Translations under genes and position numbers: made by a program
DNA from: Fermentibacter sp963718745 [NCBI: Candidatus Fermentibacterota bacterium]
Lineage (GTDB): Bacteria > Fermentibacterota > Fermentibacteria > Fermentibacterales
DNA length: 64,000 nucleotides
Assembly (NCBI GenBank): GCA_963718745.1
Contig: OY970370.1
Location: 1,984,001-2,048,000, forward strand
Reading direction: 5' to 3'
Notes under the pieces: generated by a model
Told to the model about the DNA's origin: nothing
Database searches by the model: none
The model's input: the letters and a program-made list of their open reading frames with translations, nothing else
Part shown: positions 36,864-45,964 of the stretch, in pieces
Layout: each line of letters opens with the position of its first letter
Numbering within the stretch: position 1 is the first letter of the stretch

Positions 36864-38611
36864 GGTACCTTCTTTTCTGCCTCGCCATCGCTGCAGCGGC
36901 TTCTGCCGGGATCGTGACGCCCAGGCTGGCCGAGCAGATGGTCCAGACCAGATCCGACCAGACGATCGACATCTTCGTCAAGCCGGTTGGCGATGCCGAC
37001 TGCGAATACATCGCACAGGCGACCATCGGCTTCGACAGGGCGGCGCGCAGGAATTTCGCCGTCGAGGTTTTCAAGAGCGTCGCTCTCGAGACCCAGCAGC
37101 CGATCCTCGAAGTCCTGAAGGCTTATCCCGAGCTGTCCGTGACGGGGCTCGGCACCAACTGGCTCGCGAACTTCATCACCTGCAGCGCCACGCCTGAAGC
37201 CATCAGGGAGATCGCCTCGCTCGACTTCGTAGCATGGGTAGATCTCAGGCCCGCGATGACCCCCTACATCGAGCCCATAGATGTTCGTCCCGCAAACCCG
37301 GGCGAGCTGTCCAGAGCGAATGCCTGGGGTGTCGACAAGATAGGCGCCCCGGATGTCTGGACCCTCGGCTTCGACGGCGACAGCATCGTTGTCGCCGTGA
37401 TCGACACCGGCGTGAACTACAACCATGTCGATCTCGCGACCCACATGTGGCATGACACGCCGGCCGGTCTACATTACGGCTGGGACATCGGAGCCGGCGA
37501 CTCCGACCCGATGGACGAGTCCGGTCACGGGACGCACTGTGCGGGCTCGGTCGCAAGCAACGGGATCGCCGGGACCACGTGCGGAGTCGCTCCCGGAGCC
37601 TTCATCATGGCCGTGAAGGTCCGGACCGACGTCGGCACGGGCTCCGAGGAGAACGTGATGGACGGTTTCGAGTGGGCCGTCGAGCACGGTGCGGACGTCC
37701 TCAGCACCTCCCTCGGCTACATACCCGCCTGGAACCCCCAGAGAGCCCTCTGGCGCACAGCCGAGGAGAACATCCTGGCTGCAGGCATCCCGCACAGCAT
37801 AGCTGCGGGCAACGAGGGTCCCGGGGCATCCTCCCTCCGCACCCCCGGCGACTGCCCTCCCCCCTGGCTCCATCCCGACCAGATCGCCCAGGGCGGCCTC
37901 TCGGCCTGCATCAGTGTAGGCGCGACAGACAGCAACGACGCCATCGCGAGTTTCTCGAGCCACGGCCCGGCGCTCTGGGAGACCATCGCCCCCTGGTTCG
38001 ACTATGACGACACCGCCCCCAACGCCGGCCTGCTGCGTCCGGACGTCTCGGCGCCCGGCGTGGACATCGTCAGCTGCAACTATTCCAACCCCGCCGGCTA
38101 CACGACGATGAGCGGCACGTCCATGGCCACGCCTCACAACGCCGGCCTGATGGCGCTCATACTCGACGCGAACCCCGCCCTCAGCCCCGCCCAGATCGAC
38201 GAGATCCTCGAGACCACCGCGCTCGATCTCGGAGCTGCAGGCAAGGAGAACACGTACGGGTCCGGCCGCATCCAGGCGCTGGAAGCAGTACAGGCTGCGC
38301 TGCTCGTAGGCATAGGTGACGAATCGGGCGGCGGCTCCGCCGGCCCGGGCATGATCCTGTCCACCATGCTGCCCAACCCCGTCGCCTCCTTCGGCGTCTT
38401 CAGCCTCTACGTCGGAACGCCCGGCAACGTGAACGTCTTCATGTACGACCTCCAGGGCAGGCAGGTCGGCCTCCTCCACTCAGGCGAGCTGGCCGGCGGC
38501 AGCCATACCCTCGACTTCACGCTTCCTGCGGGCCTCGGGAACGGAGTCTACTTCCTCAGGGCGGTAGGTGAAGGCACCTCCGCCTCCAGCAGGTTCACAG
38601 TACTGCGATAA
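36860..38611 (+). CDS. Secreted subtilisin-like (S8) serine protease with C-terminal sorting-type domain
   Basis: This 583-residue protein has a signal peptide (MRYLLFCLAIAAAASAG), an I9-like propeptide to about 135, and a subtilase domain with D182 (VIDTGVN), H223 (HGTHCAG) and S421 (GTSMATPH). All catalytic residues are present. The last 85 residues form a beta-sandwich tail (MYDLQGRQVGLL, GNGVYFLRAVGEG) like FlgD-Ig/Por-type sorting domains. It is probably a surface or extracellular protease for peptide scavenging. The GTG at 36860 is fixed by the GTGA overlap with mazG and by the signal peptide. Confidence 0.9.
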   Translation: MRYLLFCLAIAAAASAGIVTPRLAEQMVQTRSDQTIDIFVKPVGDADCEYIAQATIGFDRAARRNFAVEVFKSVALETQQPILEVLKAYPELSVTGLGTNWLANFITCSATPEAIREIASLDFVAWVDLRPAMTPYIEPIDVRPANPGELSRANAWGVDKIGAPDVWTLGFDGDSIVVAVIDTGVNYNHVDLATHMWHDTPAGLHYGWDIGAGDSDPMDESGHGTHCAGSVASNGIAGTTCGVAPGAFIMAVKVRTDVGTGSEENVMDGFEWAVEHGADVLSTSLGYIPAWNPQRALWRTAEENILAAGIPHSIAAGNEGPGASSLRTPGDCPPPWLHPDQIAQGGLSACISVGATDSNDAIASFSSHGPALWETIAPWFDYDDTAPNAGLLRPDVSAPGVDIVSCNYSNPAGYTTMSGTSMATPHNAGLMALILDANPALSPAQIDEILETTALDLGAAGKENTYGSGRIQALEAVQAALLVGIGDESGGGSAGPGMILSTMLPNPVASFGVFSLYVGTPGNVNVFMYDLQGRQVGLLHSGELAGGSHTLDFTLPAGLGNGVYFLRAVGEGTSASSRFTVLR

Positions 38612-38628
38612 GTTTCGAACACGGAAGA

Positions 38629-38656
38629 ACGGCGCCCGGCTCCTGCCGGGCGCCGT
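38629..38656 (+). terminator. Perfect GC hairpin after the protease gene
   Basis: ACGGCGCCCGGC-TCCT-GCCGGGCGCCGT is a 12-pair perfect stem with a four-base loop, 18 bases after the protease stop and 17 bases before the next ATG. It lacks a T tract, so it may be an attenuator, an mRNA-stabilising hairpin or a Rho-assisted terminator. Confidence 0.5.
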
Positions 38657-38672
38657 CTGCGAAAGAGGCTGG

Positions 38673-38942
38673 ATGGACTGGAAGCTCTTCTTCACGGTCT
38701 TCGGGACCGTGTTCCTTGCGGAGATCGGAGACAAGACGCAGCTCGCCACGATGCTGTACGCAGCCGGTGGAGGGGGCAGGGTCTCGGTCTTCCTCGGCTC
38801 CGCCGCCGCGCTGGTCCTCGCATCGGCGATAGGTGTCCTCGCCGGGGCCGCACTGTCGAAGTTCGTACAGGGGCGGACCCTCTCCACGATTGCCGGAATC
38901 GGTTTCCTGGCGGTCGGAGTCTGGGTGCTGGTCAGGCACTGA
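38673..38942 (+). CDS. Half-size GDT1/UPF0016 (TMEM165-like) cation transporter subunit
   Basis: This 89-residue protein has three hydrophobic segments and one copy of the family motif E-x-G-D-K-T (FLAEIGDKTQLATM near 16-29). GDT1 proteins (MneA and relatives) export Mn2+ or exchange Ca2+ and usually have two inverted copies in about 200 residues. This single copy would have to pair as a dimer or with a second half-size gene, which is not in the window. A weak ribosome-binding site (GAAAGAGG) precedes the ATG at 38673. Confidence 0.8.
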   Translation: MDWKLFFTVFGTVFLAEIGDKTQLATMLYAAGGGGRVSVFLGSAAALVLASAIGVLAGAALSKFVQGRTLSTIAGIGFLAVGVWVLVRH

Positions 38943-39092
38943 TCCGGTCCGGGTTGTTCCAGCGATTCCGGGAGCTAATGTTAGCCCATCAGGCGCCGGG
39001 GGAGACGGTCCGGGTCCAGGGGTTTCCCGGATCTTCGGCGGATATCGCATGAATTCGCGCAGCTGCGCTTTCGCACGACGACGGAGGAAGAC

Positions 39093-41285
39093 ATGACAAA
39101 CCCATGGTTCTGGCTTGCGCCGATCGGGTCGATTCTTGCCCTGGTCTTCGCCTTCATCTTCTACAGGAGCATGATCAGCCAGAGCGAGGGTACTCCCAGG
39201 ATGGCCTCCATCGCCCTGGCGGTGCGCAAGGGGGCGATGGCCTACCTCAGGCAGCAGTACAAGGTCGTGCTGCTGGTCTTCCTGGTTCTTACGGGCCTGT
39301 TCGCATTCATGGCCTACGTCCTGGACGTCCAGAACCATTGGGTCCCGTTCGCATTCATCACCGGAGGCCTCTTTTCGGGTCTTGCCGGCTTCATCGGGAT
39401 GAAGACCGCGACCTATGCCTCCGCAAGGACCGCCCATGCCGCGATGCAGTCCCTCGACCGCGGCCTCAGGCTGGCCTTCAGGAGCGGCGCGGTGATGGGT
39501 CTTGTCGTCGTCGGACTGGCCCTCCTCGACATCTCCGTATGGTACCTGATCCTCAACCACTTCTATCCTGTCTCCGAGGGTTCGCACTCCCTGATGATAA
39601 TCACCACCACGATGCTCACATTCGGGATGGGCGCCTCGACGCAGGCCCTGTTCGCACGCGTCGGAGGAGGCATCTTCACCAAGGCCGCCGATGTGGGCGC
39701 TGATCTGGTCGGCAAGATCGAGGCCGGCATCCCCGAGGACGACCCCAGGAACCCCGCAACTATCGCGGACAACGTCGGAGACAACGTCGGTGATGTAGCT
39801 GGCATGGGGGCCGACCTCTACGAATCCTACTGCGGAGCCATCCTCGCCACGGCCGCCCTCGGTGCGACCGCATTCGCGGCCTCCACGGGACCGATACAGA
39901 TGAGCGGCGTCATAGCCCCTATGGTCATAGCCGGCATCGGCTCGGTGCTTTCGGTACTCGGGATCCTGCTCGTGCGGACCCGTGAGGGAGCCAGCCAGAA
40001 ACAGCTCCTCGGCGCTCTCGGCCGGGGCGTGAATGCGAGCTCCATACTCATCGTTGTCGCATCAGCCGTTGCCCTGAACCTGCTCGGCCTCCCCAACGCC
40101 TGGGGGATCTGGGGTTCCGTTGTCACCGGCCTGATCGTCGGGATCGTGATCGGCAAGGTCACCGAGTACTTCACGTCGCAGGGCTACCGTCCCACAAGGG
40201 CCATTGCCGAGCATGCCCTCACAGGCCCCGCGACCGTGATCATCTCCGGAGTCGGCACCGGCCTCATCTCGACAGCCGTGCCGGTTCTGATGGTCTCCAT
40301 CGGAACGGTCATGTCCTTCCTCTTCGCTTCCGGATTCGACTTCGCGAACCTCTCGATGGGTCTCTACGGCATCGGCATCGCGGCGGTAGGCATGCTCTCG
40401 ACCCTCGGGATAACCCTGGCCACCGACGCTTACGGCCCCATCGCGGACAACGCCGGCGGGAACGCCCAGATGGCCGGCCTGGACAGGGAGGTCAGGGAGA
40501 GGACCGACGCCCTTGACTCTCTCGGGAATACGACTGCCGCGACAGGCAAGGGCTTTGCGATAGGATCCGCCGCCCTGACCGCCCTGGCCCTCCTCGCAGC
40601 ATACCTGGACGAGATCAGGATCGCGCTCGAACGGGCCGGAGTGGAATTCATCGAAGTAGGCGGCAACGCGATCGCTCTGGCTTCCGCCTCGCTGACGGAC
40701 CTGATGAGCTACTTCAACATCACGATACTGAACCCGATCGTGCTGTCGGGCATCTTCATAGGATCGATGATGGCCTTCCTCTTCTGCGGCCTCACCATGC
40801 AGGCCGTGGGCAGGGCGGCCGGGCGGATGGTCGAGGAGGTACGGCGGCAGTTCAGGGAGAAGCCCGGCATCATCGCCGGGACGGACGAGCCCGATTATGC
40901 AAGCTGCGTGGAGATATCGACCCGGGGCGCCCAGCGGGAGATGATCCTCCCCGCCTCGCTCGCGATAGCCGTGCCCGTCCTTACGGGGCTCCTCCTCGGG
41001 GTCGGCGGCGTCGTCGGACTGCTCGTCGGCGGGACCTCCTCCGGTTTCGTGCTGGCGATCTTCCTCGCCAACACGGGAGGTGCGTGGGACAACGCCAAGA
41101 AGTACATCGAGGAGGGCAACCTCGGCGGAAAAGGGTCCGACGCCCACCATGCCGCCGTGATCGGCGACACCGTCGGGGATCCCTTCAAGGACACCTCGGG
41201 ACCGAGCCTCAACATCCTCATCAAGCTCATGAGCATGGTCTCGATCGTCATGGCGGGTCTGACGATAACGTTCCACCTGCTCTAG
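39093..41285 (+). CDS. hppA: Membrane-bound ion-pumping pyrophosphatase
   Basis: This 730-residue protein has about 16 transmembrane helices. It has the pyrophosphate-binding loops [19 protein letters not shown] (near 203-221) and [19 protein letters not shown], and the C-terminal partner site ([19 protein letters not shown]). It couples PPi hydrolysis to H+ or Na+ export. The marker [10 protein letters not shown] has Ala where K+-independent enzymes have Lys, so K+-dependence is expected. H+ versus Na+ selectivity cannot be read with confidence. A GGAGG lies before the ATG and a strong terminator follows. It is probably monocistronic. Confidence 0.96.
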   Translation: MTNPWFWLAPIGSILALVFAFIFYRSMISQSEGTPRMASIALAVRKGAMAYLRQQYKVVLLVFLVLTGLFAFMAYVLDVQNHWVPFAFITGGLFSGLAGFIGMKTATYASARTAHAAMQSLDRGLRLAFRSGAVMGLVVVGLALLDISVWYLILNHFYPVSEGSHSLMIITTTMLTFGMGASTQALFARVGGGIFTKAADVGADLVGKIEAGIPEDDPRNPATIADNVGDNVGDVAGMGADLYESYCGAILATAALGATAFAASTGPIQMSGVIAPMVIAGIGSVLSVLGILLVRTREGASQKQLLGALGRGVNASSILIVVASAVALNLLGLPNAWGIWGSVVTGLIVGIVIGKVTEYFTSQGYRPTRAIAEHALTGPATVIISGVGTGLISTAVPVLMVSIGTVMSFLFASGFDFANLSMGLYGIGIAAVGMLSTLGITLATDAYGPIADNAGGNAQMAGLDREVRERTDALDSLGNTTAATGKGFAIGSAALTALALLAAYLDEIRIALERAGVEFIEVGGNAIALASASLTDLMSYFNITILNPIVLSGIFIGSMMAFLFCGLTMQAVGRAAGRMVEEVRRQFREKPGIIAGTDEPDYASCVEISTRGAQREMILPASLAIAVPVLTGLLLGVGGVVGLLVGGTSSGFVLAIFLANTGGAWDNAKKYIEEGNLGGKGSDAHHAAVIGDTVGDPFKDTSGPSLNILIKLMSMVSIVMAGLTITFHLL

Positions 41286-41307
41286 ACCTGCACCGGCCGA
41301 AGACAGC

Positions 41308-41336
41308 GAAGGGGCGGCCCTGCCGCCCCTTCTTTT
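41308..41336 (+). terminator. Rho-independent terminator of hppA
   Basis: GAAGGGGCGGC-CCT-GCCGCCCCTTC forms an 11-pair perfect stem with a three-base loop, followed directly by TTTT. It begins 22 bases after the hppA stop. Confidence 0.9.
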
Positions 41337-41361
41337 CAGACCTGCCCCGATGTTCCCGGCT

Positions 41362-41643
41362 TCAGTTCGTCCCCATGTAATCCATGAGCGTCTCCCTCAG
41401 GCCGGGAATGCCGTTGAGGACGGTCAGCCCCAGGACGAAGGACACGATCCATACCACGACGGCTATCAGGGTGAAGATCAGCATGGCTCTGCTGAGGTTG
41501 CGTTTGTTGAGGTTGGTCGAGCCTCCGAAGGCCCAGGCGATGAGCAGGACGAGATTCACCACCGGGATGCCGAGCAGCAGCATTGTCGTGAAGAACTCGG
41601 ATGTGGACAGCGGCCTCTCTCTGTCGTCGTTCAAGCGGGACAC
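41362..41643 (-). CDS. Small two-helix membrane protein
   Basis: This 93-residue protein has two transmembrane helices (about 20-40 and 55-75) separated by a basic loop (NLNKRNLSRA). It resembles small conserved membrane proteins of unknown function found in many phyla. The start could be GTG at 41643 or TTG at 41634; the AAAGGAG upstream is better spaced for the TTG. It converges on hppA and lies downstream of the C39-like gene on the same strand with a 25-bp gap. Confidence 0.7.
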   Translation of the reverse strand: MSRLNDDRERPLSTSEFFTTMLLLGIPVVNLVLLIAWAFGGSTNLNKRNLSRAMLIFTLIAVVVWIVSFVLGLTVLNGIPGLRETLMDYMGTN

Positions 41644-41668
41644 TCTCCTTTCGGCAGGCCCTATCCGA

Positions 41669-43081
41669 TCAGTGCGTCAGGAGGACCACGCGGTGGCTCT
41701 CGACCGGCACGGAGTCCAGGACGAGAGTGACGAAGTACAGTCCGGGCGGGAGGTCCTCTCCGAGGCGCCCTGCTGAAGCGCCTTCGGCGACCGGACAGGA
41801 ATCTGCGATCCTACCGGCGGCGTCACGGATCGTGACCGATGCCCCGGCGCCTCCGGGCAGGGCGTCCGGGAGCGTGAACCCGATCCCGTCGTGGCAGGGG
41901 TTCGCGGTAAGGAGGAGCAGGCATCCGTGACCGTCTCCCGGTCCGGCCGAAAGGCCGAGCGGGTGGAATCTCGCTGCGTCGAAGGCGATCCTCTGACCGC
42001 CCTGGCCGTTGAAGTCGCCAAGATAGAGGGAGTCCCCGGGCTGGAGCGGGAAAGTCCCGAGTACGGCCCATTCGTTCGAGAAATCTCCCTGGTCCAGGGT
42101 AACCGTCTCGGTCCCGCCGGGGGTGGAGAGCCTGTAGAGTCCGACCGCATCGGCATAGAGCGGCGGGATGAACACGGAAACCTCGTAGTCCCCGGCCCAT
42201 GGGAGGACCGGCTTCCATTTGGCGAAGCACGTGTCGGGCGGCGATGCCGTCGCCCAGGTCCACCAGAAGCCGCCGTCCCATCCGGAGGCCTCCTCGTGCC
42301 AGAACTGGCAGGGGCCGAGTTTCTGGAAGCCCATACTGAGATCGTCGACCAGAGTGTCCGGTTCGCACCGGACCTCGTGCCTTGCGTAGAAAAGCTGGTT
42401 GACCGCTCCGATCTCCAGATGGCCGTTGTTGTAGCCGGGCCAGTCGTACAGGCAGGCCTTCCCCGAGGGGTATCGCCAGCTCTGGCCCCATCCCGTCAGG
42501 TTGGCGTCCCCGTATGGGTCGTTGACCACGACGGTCCTGTCGGCGTAGTAGCCTGTGAACAGGATGATGTGCCCGTATGTCCCGCCGGAGTAGTAGATGG
42601 TGCTGGAGCAGACGACGGGCTGCTGCTCCAGGAGCTCCGAAGTGAGAGCGCTCCATGACGTTCCCGCCCATCCGGACTCCAGGCCGGACTGCTCCAGGAA
42701 AAGGCACATGTAGTTCCAGTAGGCTCCTCCGGCATCCCGGCAGATGAACCCGTGTGCTCCGTCGACCCACACGTCCCCCGGGGAGAGTCCCGGGATGTCG
42801 TAGGTGTATCCCAGGAAGGTGAACTCCTCGGGGATGTAGCGCCCCCAGCTGCTCCAGTGGCCCGGTGCGGGAGAGGAGCACCAGATCGAGTCCGGTGTCA
42901 GCCTGTCGTAGTACTGGGCCGCCATGATGCAGGAGGACGGGCCGCAGGACCAGGAGCCGTTGAACCAGTCCGGGGAGTCCCATCTCTGGTGCATCCAGGG
43001 GACGTCGATCTCGGCCTCCGGCGCCCGCCCGGGCGGGGCGGGGATCGGATTCCGGGGCGGGGAAGACGAGCCTCGCACCAT
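41669..43081 (-). CDS. C39-like peptidase and C-terminal domains (intact downstream frame of the frameshifted gene)
   Basis: A gene caller would report this 470-residue frame starting at an ATG (MVRGSSSPPRN) that is out-of-frame noise for the first dozen residues. It has no signal peptide of its own, so it would not be exported if translated alone. The domains are those described for the full gene. Confidence 0.65.
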   Translation of the reverse strand: MVRGSSSPPRNPIPAPPGRAPEAEIDVPWMHQRWDSPDWFNGSWSCGPSSCIMAAQYYDRLTPDSIWCSSPAPGHWSSWGRYIPEEFTFLGYTYDIPGLSPGDVWVDGAHGFICRDAGGAYWNYMCLFLEQSGLESGWAGTSWSALTSELLEQQPVVCSSTIYYSGGTYGHIILFTGYYADRTVVVNDPYGDANLTGWGQSWRYPSGKACLYDWPGYNNGHLEIGAVNQLFYARHEVRCEPDTLVDDLSMGFQKLGPCQFWHEEASGWDGGFWWTWATASPPDTCFAKWKPVLPWAGDYEVSVFIPPLYADAVGLYRLSTPGGTETVTLDQGDFSNEWAVLGTFPLQPGDSLYLGDFNGQGGQRIAFDAARFHPLGLSAGPGDGHGCLLLLTANPCHDGIGFTLPDALPGGAGASVTIRDAAGRIADSCPVAEGASAGRLGEDLPPGLYFVTLVLDSVPVESHRVVLLTH

Positions 43082-43943
43082 TCAGACCTGTTCCCGTCAG
43101 CTCGCCGGTCCCCGGGTCGGTCCAGACAATGCCTCCCCCCGGTATGGAGAAGGGCCTGCATGCGTCGGCCGCCTCCGGCGAGACAAGCGTCTCGTTCCCG
43201 TAACGGTCGATCGAGACGCACGACCAGAATCCCCCGGGACGGGGGGACGGCCTGGACGCCAGTATCGATCCGTCATCGAGAAGGACGGGCCAGTTCGCAT
43301 CCTCGACCTCGATAAGGACGGTACGCGAGGCCTGATCGACCAGCCTTGCCGAGCCGTCCACCATCCTGGCCATGGCGAGACCGGGACAGATCGAGACGCC
43401 GGCCGTCCCCTCGAAGATGCGTTCGCTCTCATGGCCGTCGATCGTGACCGAGAGGGCTCCCTGGCCGTCCACGAACCAGAGCGAGCCGTCATCCGCGATG
43501 CATGCGGAGGGTGCAAGGGCTGCGGATTCCCACAGGCCGGTCTCCGCCATGCCTGCCCCGACCCTGTGGGTGCCTTCCGTATCAGAGAAAAGGAAACCCC
43601 CTGGTGCGGGGAAGGGCCCGCACAGGGTCTCCCGTTCCACGACCACCGACGACCGGGTTCCGTCGAAAGAGACGATGCGCTGCGAAGGGCCGGGGCACTC
43701 CTTGAAGAAAACCTCCCCGCCAGCTGCTACCACGTTCCTCCCGGCGCCGGGGGAGAGGGAGATGACGCGCATGGAGGAGCCGTCCCAGAGCGCCAGCCCT
43801 CGATCCGTGCCTGTGGTCAGGAGGAGGAAGCCCTCTCCCGCAGAGACGGCGCGGGTCATCCCCGCGGGATCGCCCTCCATCCTGGAGGCATCCTGCCCGT
43901 TCGCGATCATGACTGAGACGAGCATTGCCAGAGCCAGGTTCAT
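41669..43943 (-). pseudogene. Secreted propeller - C39-like peptidase - beta-sandwich protein with C-terminal sorting domain, one frameshift
   Basis: Removing one base from the GGGG run at 43040-43043 gives exactly 758 codons without a stop. The signal peptide is MNLALAMLVSVMIANGQDA. A 300-residue propeller-like domain follows, then a C39-type cysteine-peptidase fold (Cys in WSCGPSSCIMAA, His in GHIILFTGYY, then NDPYGD). A golvesin-like beta-sandwich comes next (FQKLGPCQFWHEEASG) and a C-terminal sorting-type tail (PPGLYFVTLVLDSVPVESH). It is probably an exported surface protease or binding protein. Without the correction the N-terminal part runs on out of frame to 41823. Confidence 0.7.
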
Positions 43944-44356
43944 CCTGTTCCGTTTCCGTGTGGGGCTCAGGCCCTGAAGTAATCCTCCAGCACAAGCCGG
44001 CCGCCGCACAGTCCGCTTCATCCGTCCGGGTCCGGAGCCAATCCAGCGAGTCGATCCCGGAGAATCTTCCTCTTGGTATGATGCGTACTCCCCTCCAGCC
44101 GAAGCAAGCCATCTCAATTCCTGTGCGCAGGAGGACGGCGACCGGGCAGGGTCATATTTGGCTCTGAGCGCTTTGCTCATCCCTACGAGGCGGCATTCCT
44201 GCTCAGCGTCCCCAGCCTACGACACGTCGCGGGATTCCTGGTGCTTGTCTGACCGGGAGCCGATCCTGCATGATCATGCGAGTTGTTGACCATGGCGCTG
44301 CGTCCTACCCGGACGTTGTGTCGATGAGGGCATCTCACGGCGCAGAAAAGGATGCA
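43944..44356. other. Divergent intergenic region of 413 bp with a 12-bp palindrome
   Basis: I see no gene, tRNA or terminator here. GCATGATCATGC at 44268-44279 is a perfect 12-base palindrome, about 80 bases before the preferred start of the SGNH hydrolase gene, and could be an operator. No convincing promoter pair was found. An in-frame ATG at 44270 lies within the palindrome and would extend the hydrolase by 29 residues. Confidence 0.4.
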
Positions 44357-45697
44357 ATGCACTTCGACGACAAGTACAGGCGGATCGGCAGAGCGATATC
44401 GGCAGGCCTGGGTCTGCTTCTTCTGGCTTCGGCCGTTCTCGCCGATGTTACGGGTCTGAGCGGAACGGGAGCGGGCCGTGGACAGCTCATCCTCGCCGCA
44501 TCAGGGTTGCTGCTCATCATCCTGTCCATCTTCAGGGACCCTGCTCGGGCATACAGGACGGCAGCGGTCCTGCTGTTGAACACTCTCGTACTTGCGGTCG
44601 TGCTCGAGCTTGCGGCGACTGGCATCTACAGGCTGAGGGCGGGTGCAACTCACCGCATGTCCGGGAGCAGGGCTGATCCTGATCGGCCTATTGCGGAATT
44701 GATGCGGGCAAACTACGCGATGTACGTGGTCTGGAGAGAACTCCCTCACACTGCACCCGATTTCACCATCGGGGAGGACCGGAGACGGATAGTCACCGGA
44801 GCGTCGGAGGATCCCGACGCATACGAGGTGTTCATGTTCGGCGGCTCCACCATGATCGGATGGTGCGTGCCCGACAGCCTGACAATCCCGTCGATCATGC
44901 AGAGGCGCCTGTCTTCCTCGATGTCAGTGCCCGTCCGTGTCGTGAACTTCGGGCAGCAGGCCTTCGTGAGCACTCAGGAGCTCATCGAGCTCGAGCTCCA
45001 GCTCCAGGATGGCCGGAGACCTGATCTGGTCGTCTTCTATGACGGGATCAACGACACCTTCGCCGCCCTGCAGACAGGGATACCCGGCGCCCACCAGAAC
45101 CTGGACGACATCGCAGGCAGGTTCGCCGGGAGTGAGAGCGTCATTTCCTTCTGGGAGGCTCTGGCTGGGAGGAGCAACCTTGTCGGTCTGGCGAGGGAGT
45201 TGATCGATAAGGGGGGCGCCGTCGATTCCCTCCCGACACTGACCGGAGGAGGGATCGAGACTGATTTCGAGAGTCTTTCCGCCGGGATCGTCTCCGTCTA
45301 TGCTGAGAACTGCCGCATGGCGACAGCACTCGGTGCAGAGTACGGATTCGAGTGCGCCTTCTTCTGGCAGCCCTACCTCGGGAGCGGGGAGGGAGCCGGG
45401 GCGCAACCGGGAGTCGAGGAGCGGGTCGAGGAGGTCATGGACGAAGCCCTCTCCTCCCTGCTGGAGGCGACCTACTCCAGAGCTTCGGGTCTCGAGACGT
45501 CGATCCCCGGCTTCGAGGATATCTCAGGATGCCTCGACGGATGTACCGGCGAGCCTTTCGCGTTCTGTGACTTCTGTCACATCGACGCGGAAGGGAATAC
45601 CGTCGTCGCGGAGACCATGATCGAGTCGCTTCTGTCCGCTGGAGCAATCCCGGACTCGCTCCTGAGGGATTCCTTCTCGAGTGCCCCGGAACGCTGA
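44357..45697 (+). CDS. Membrane-anchored SGNH/GDSL hydrolase
   Basis: This protein of about 446 residues has three N-terminal transmembrane segments (to about residue 100) and an external SGNH domain: block I FMFGGSTMIGW with the nucleophilic Ser, block III YDGIND, and the DxxH pair in CDFCHIDAEGN. Such membrane SGNH proteins often act as esterases or acyl-transfer enzymes on polysaccharides. It is followed by DUF5989, SxtJ and carbamoyltransferase genes, supporting a glycan-modification role. The ATG at 44357 is preferred (AAAAGG upstream); earlier in-frame ATGs at 44270 and 44324 are possible. Confidence 0.75.
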   Translation: MHFDDKYRRIGRAISAGLGLLLLASAVLADVTGLSGTGAGRGQLILAASGLLLIILSIFRDPARAYRTAAVLLLNTLVLAVVLELAATGIYRLRAGATHRMSGSRADPDRPIAELMRANYAMYVVWRELPHTAPDFTIGEDRRRIVTGASEDPDAYEVFMFGGSTMIGWCVPDSLTIPSIMQRRLSSSMSVPVRVVNFGQQAFVSTQELIELELQLQDGRRPDLVVFYDGINDTFAALQTGIPGAHQNLDDIAGRFAGSESVISFWEALAGRSNLVGLARELIDKGGAVDSLPTLTGGGIETDFESLSAGIVSVYAENCRMATALGAEYGFECAFFWQPYLGSGEGAGAQPGVEERVEEVMDEALSSLLEATYSRASGLETSIPGFEDISGCLDGCTGEPFAFCDFCHIDAEGNTVVAETMIESLLSAGAIPDSLLRDSFSSAPER

Positions 45698-45720
45698 CGC
45701 ATCGCGCCCGGAATCCCGGG

Positions 45721-45752
45721 CCGCTTGACAAGCGGGCGGACCGAGGTAAATC
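45721..45752 (+). promoter_or_regulatory. Candidate promoter with operator-like palindrome before DUF5989
   Basis: A perfect TTGACA (45725-45730) lies inside the 15-base palindrome CCGCTTG-A-CAAGCGG (45721-45735). TAAATC at 45747-45752 is a weak -10 at 16 bp. AAGGAGG (45769-45775) precedes the GTG at 45781. A repressor on the palindrome would block the -35. Confidence 0.45.
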
Positions 45753-45780
45753 TAACCCTCGTCTTTCCAAGGAGGTCGAT

Positions 45781-45957
45781 GTGCCGGGTGGCGGTTTCCT
45801 CTCCCGCTTGGGCGTGATCGGGGAGCTCCTGTCCTTCCTCTGGAGCAGGAAGCTCTACTGGATGATACCCCTCGTCCTTGTGCTGGTGCTGATCGCGGGG
45901 CTGCTGATATTCGCCCAGGGTTCGGCCGTGGCTCCGTTCATCTACACGCTTTTCTAG
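45781..45957 (+). CDS. DUF5989-type small membrane protein
   Basis: This 58-residue protein starts at a GTG preceded by a strong AAGGAGG. It has the family pattern of an N-terminal amphipathic stretch (GELLSFLWSRKLYWMIPL) and one transmembrane helix (LVLVLVLIAGLLIFAQG). DUF5989 genes typically sit directly before an SxtJ gene and a NodU/CmcH carbamoyltransferase, as they do here. Its role is unknown; it is probably a membrane partner of SxtJ or the transferase. It ends seven bases before the SxtJ gene. Confidence 0.8.
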   Translation: MPGGGFLSRLGVIGELLSFLWSRKLYWMIPLVLVLVLIAGLLIFAQGSAVAPFIYTLF

Positions 45958-45964
45958 GGGGATC

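Noticed and set aside
38629-38656. Certain Rho-independent terminator
   Set aside because: The stem is perfect but no T tract follows, so it is listed only as a hairpin with moderate confidence.
39057-39068. GCGCAGCTGCGC palindrome before hppA
   Set aside because: A GC-only 12-base palindrome is not rare at this composition, and no promoter overlaps it. It may only form a small leader hairpin.
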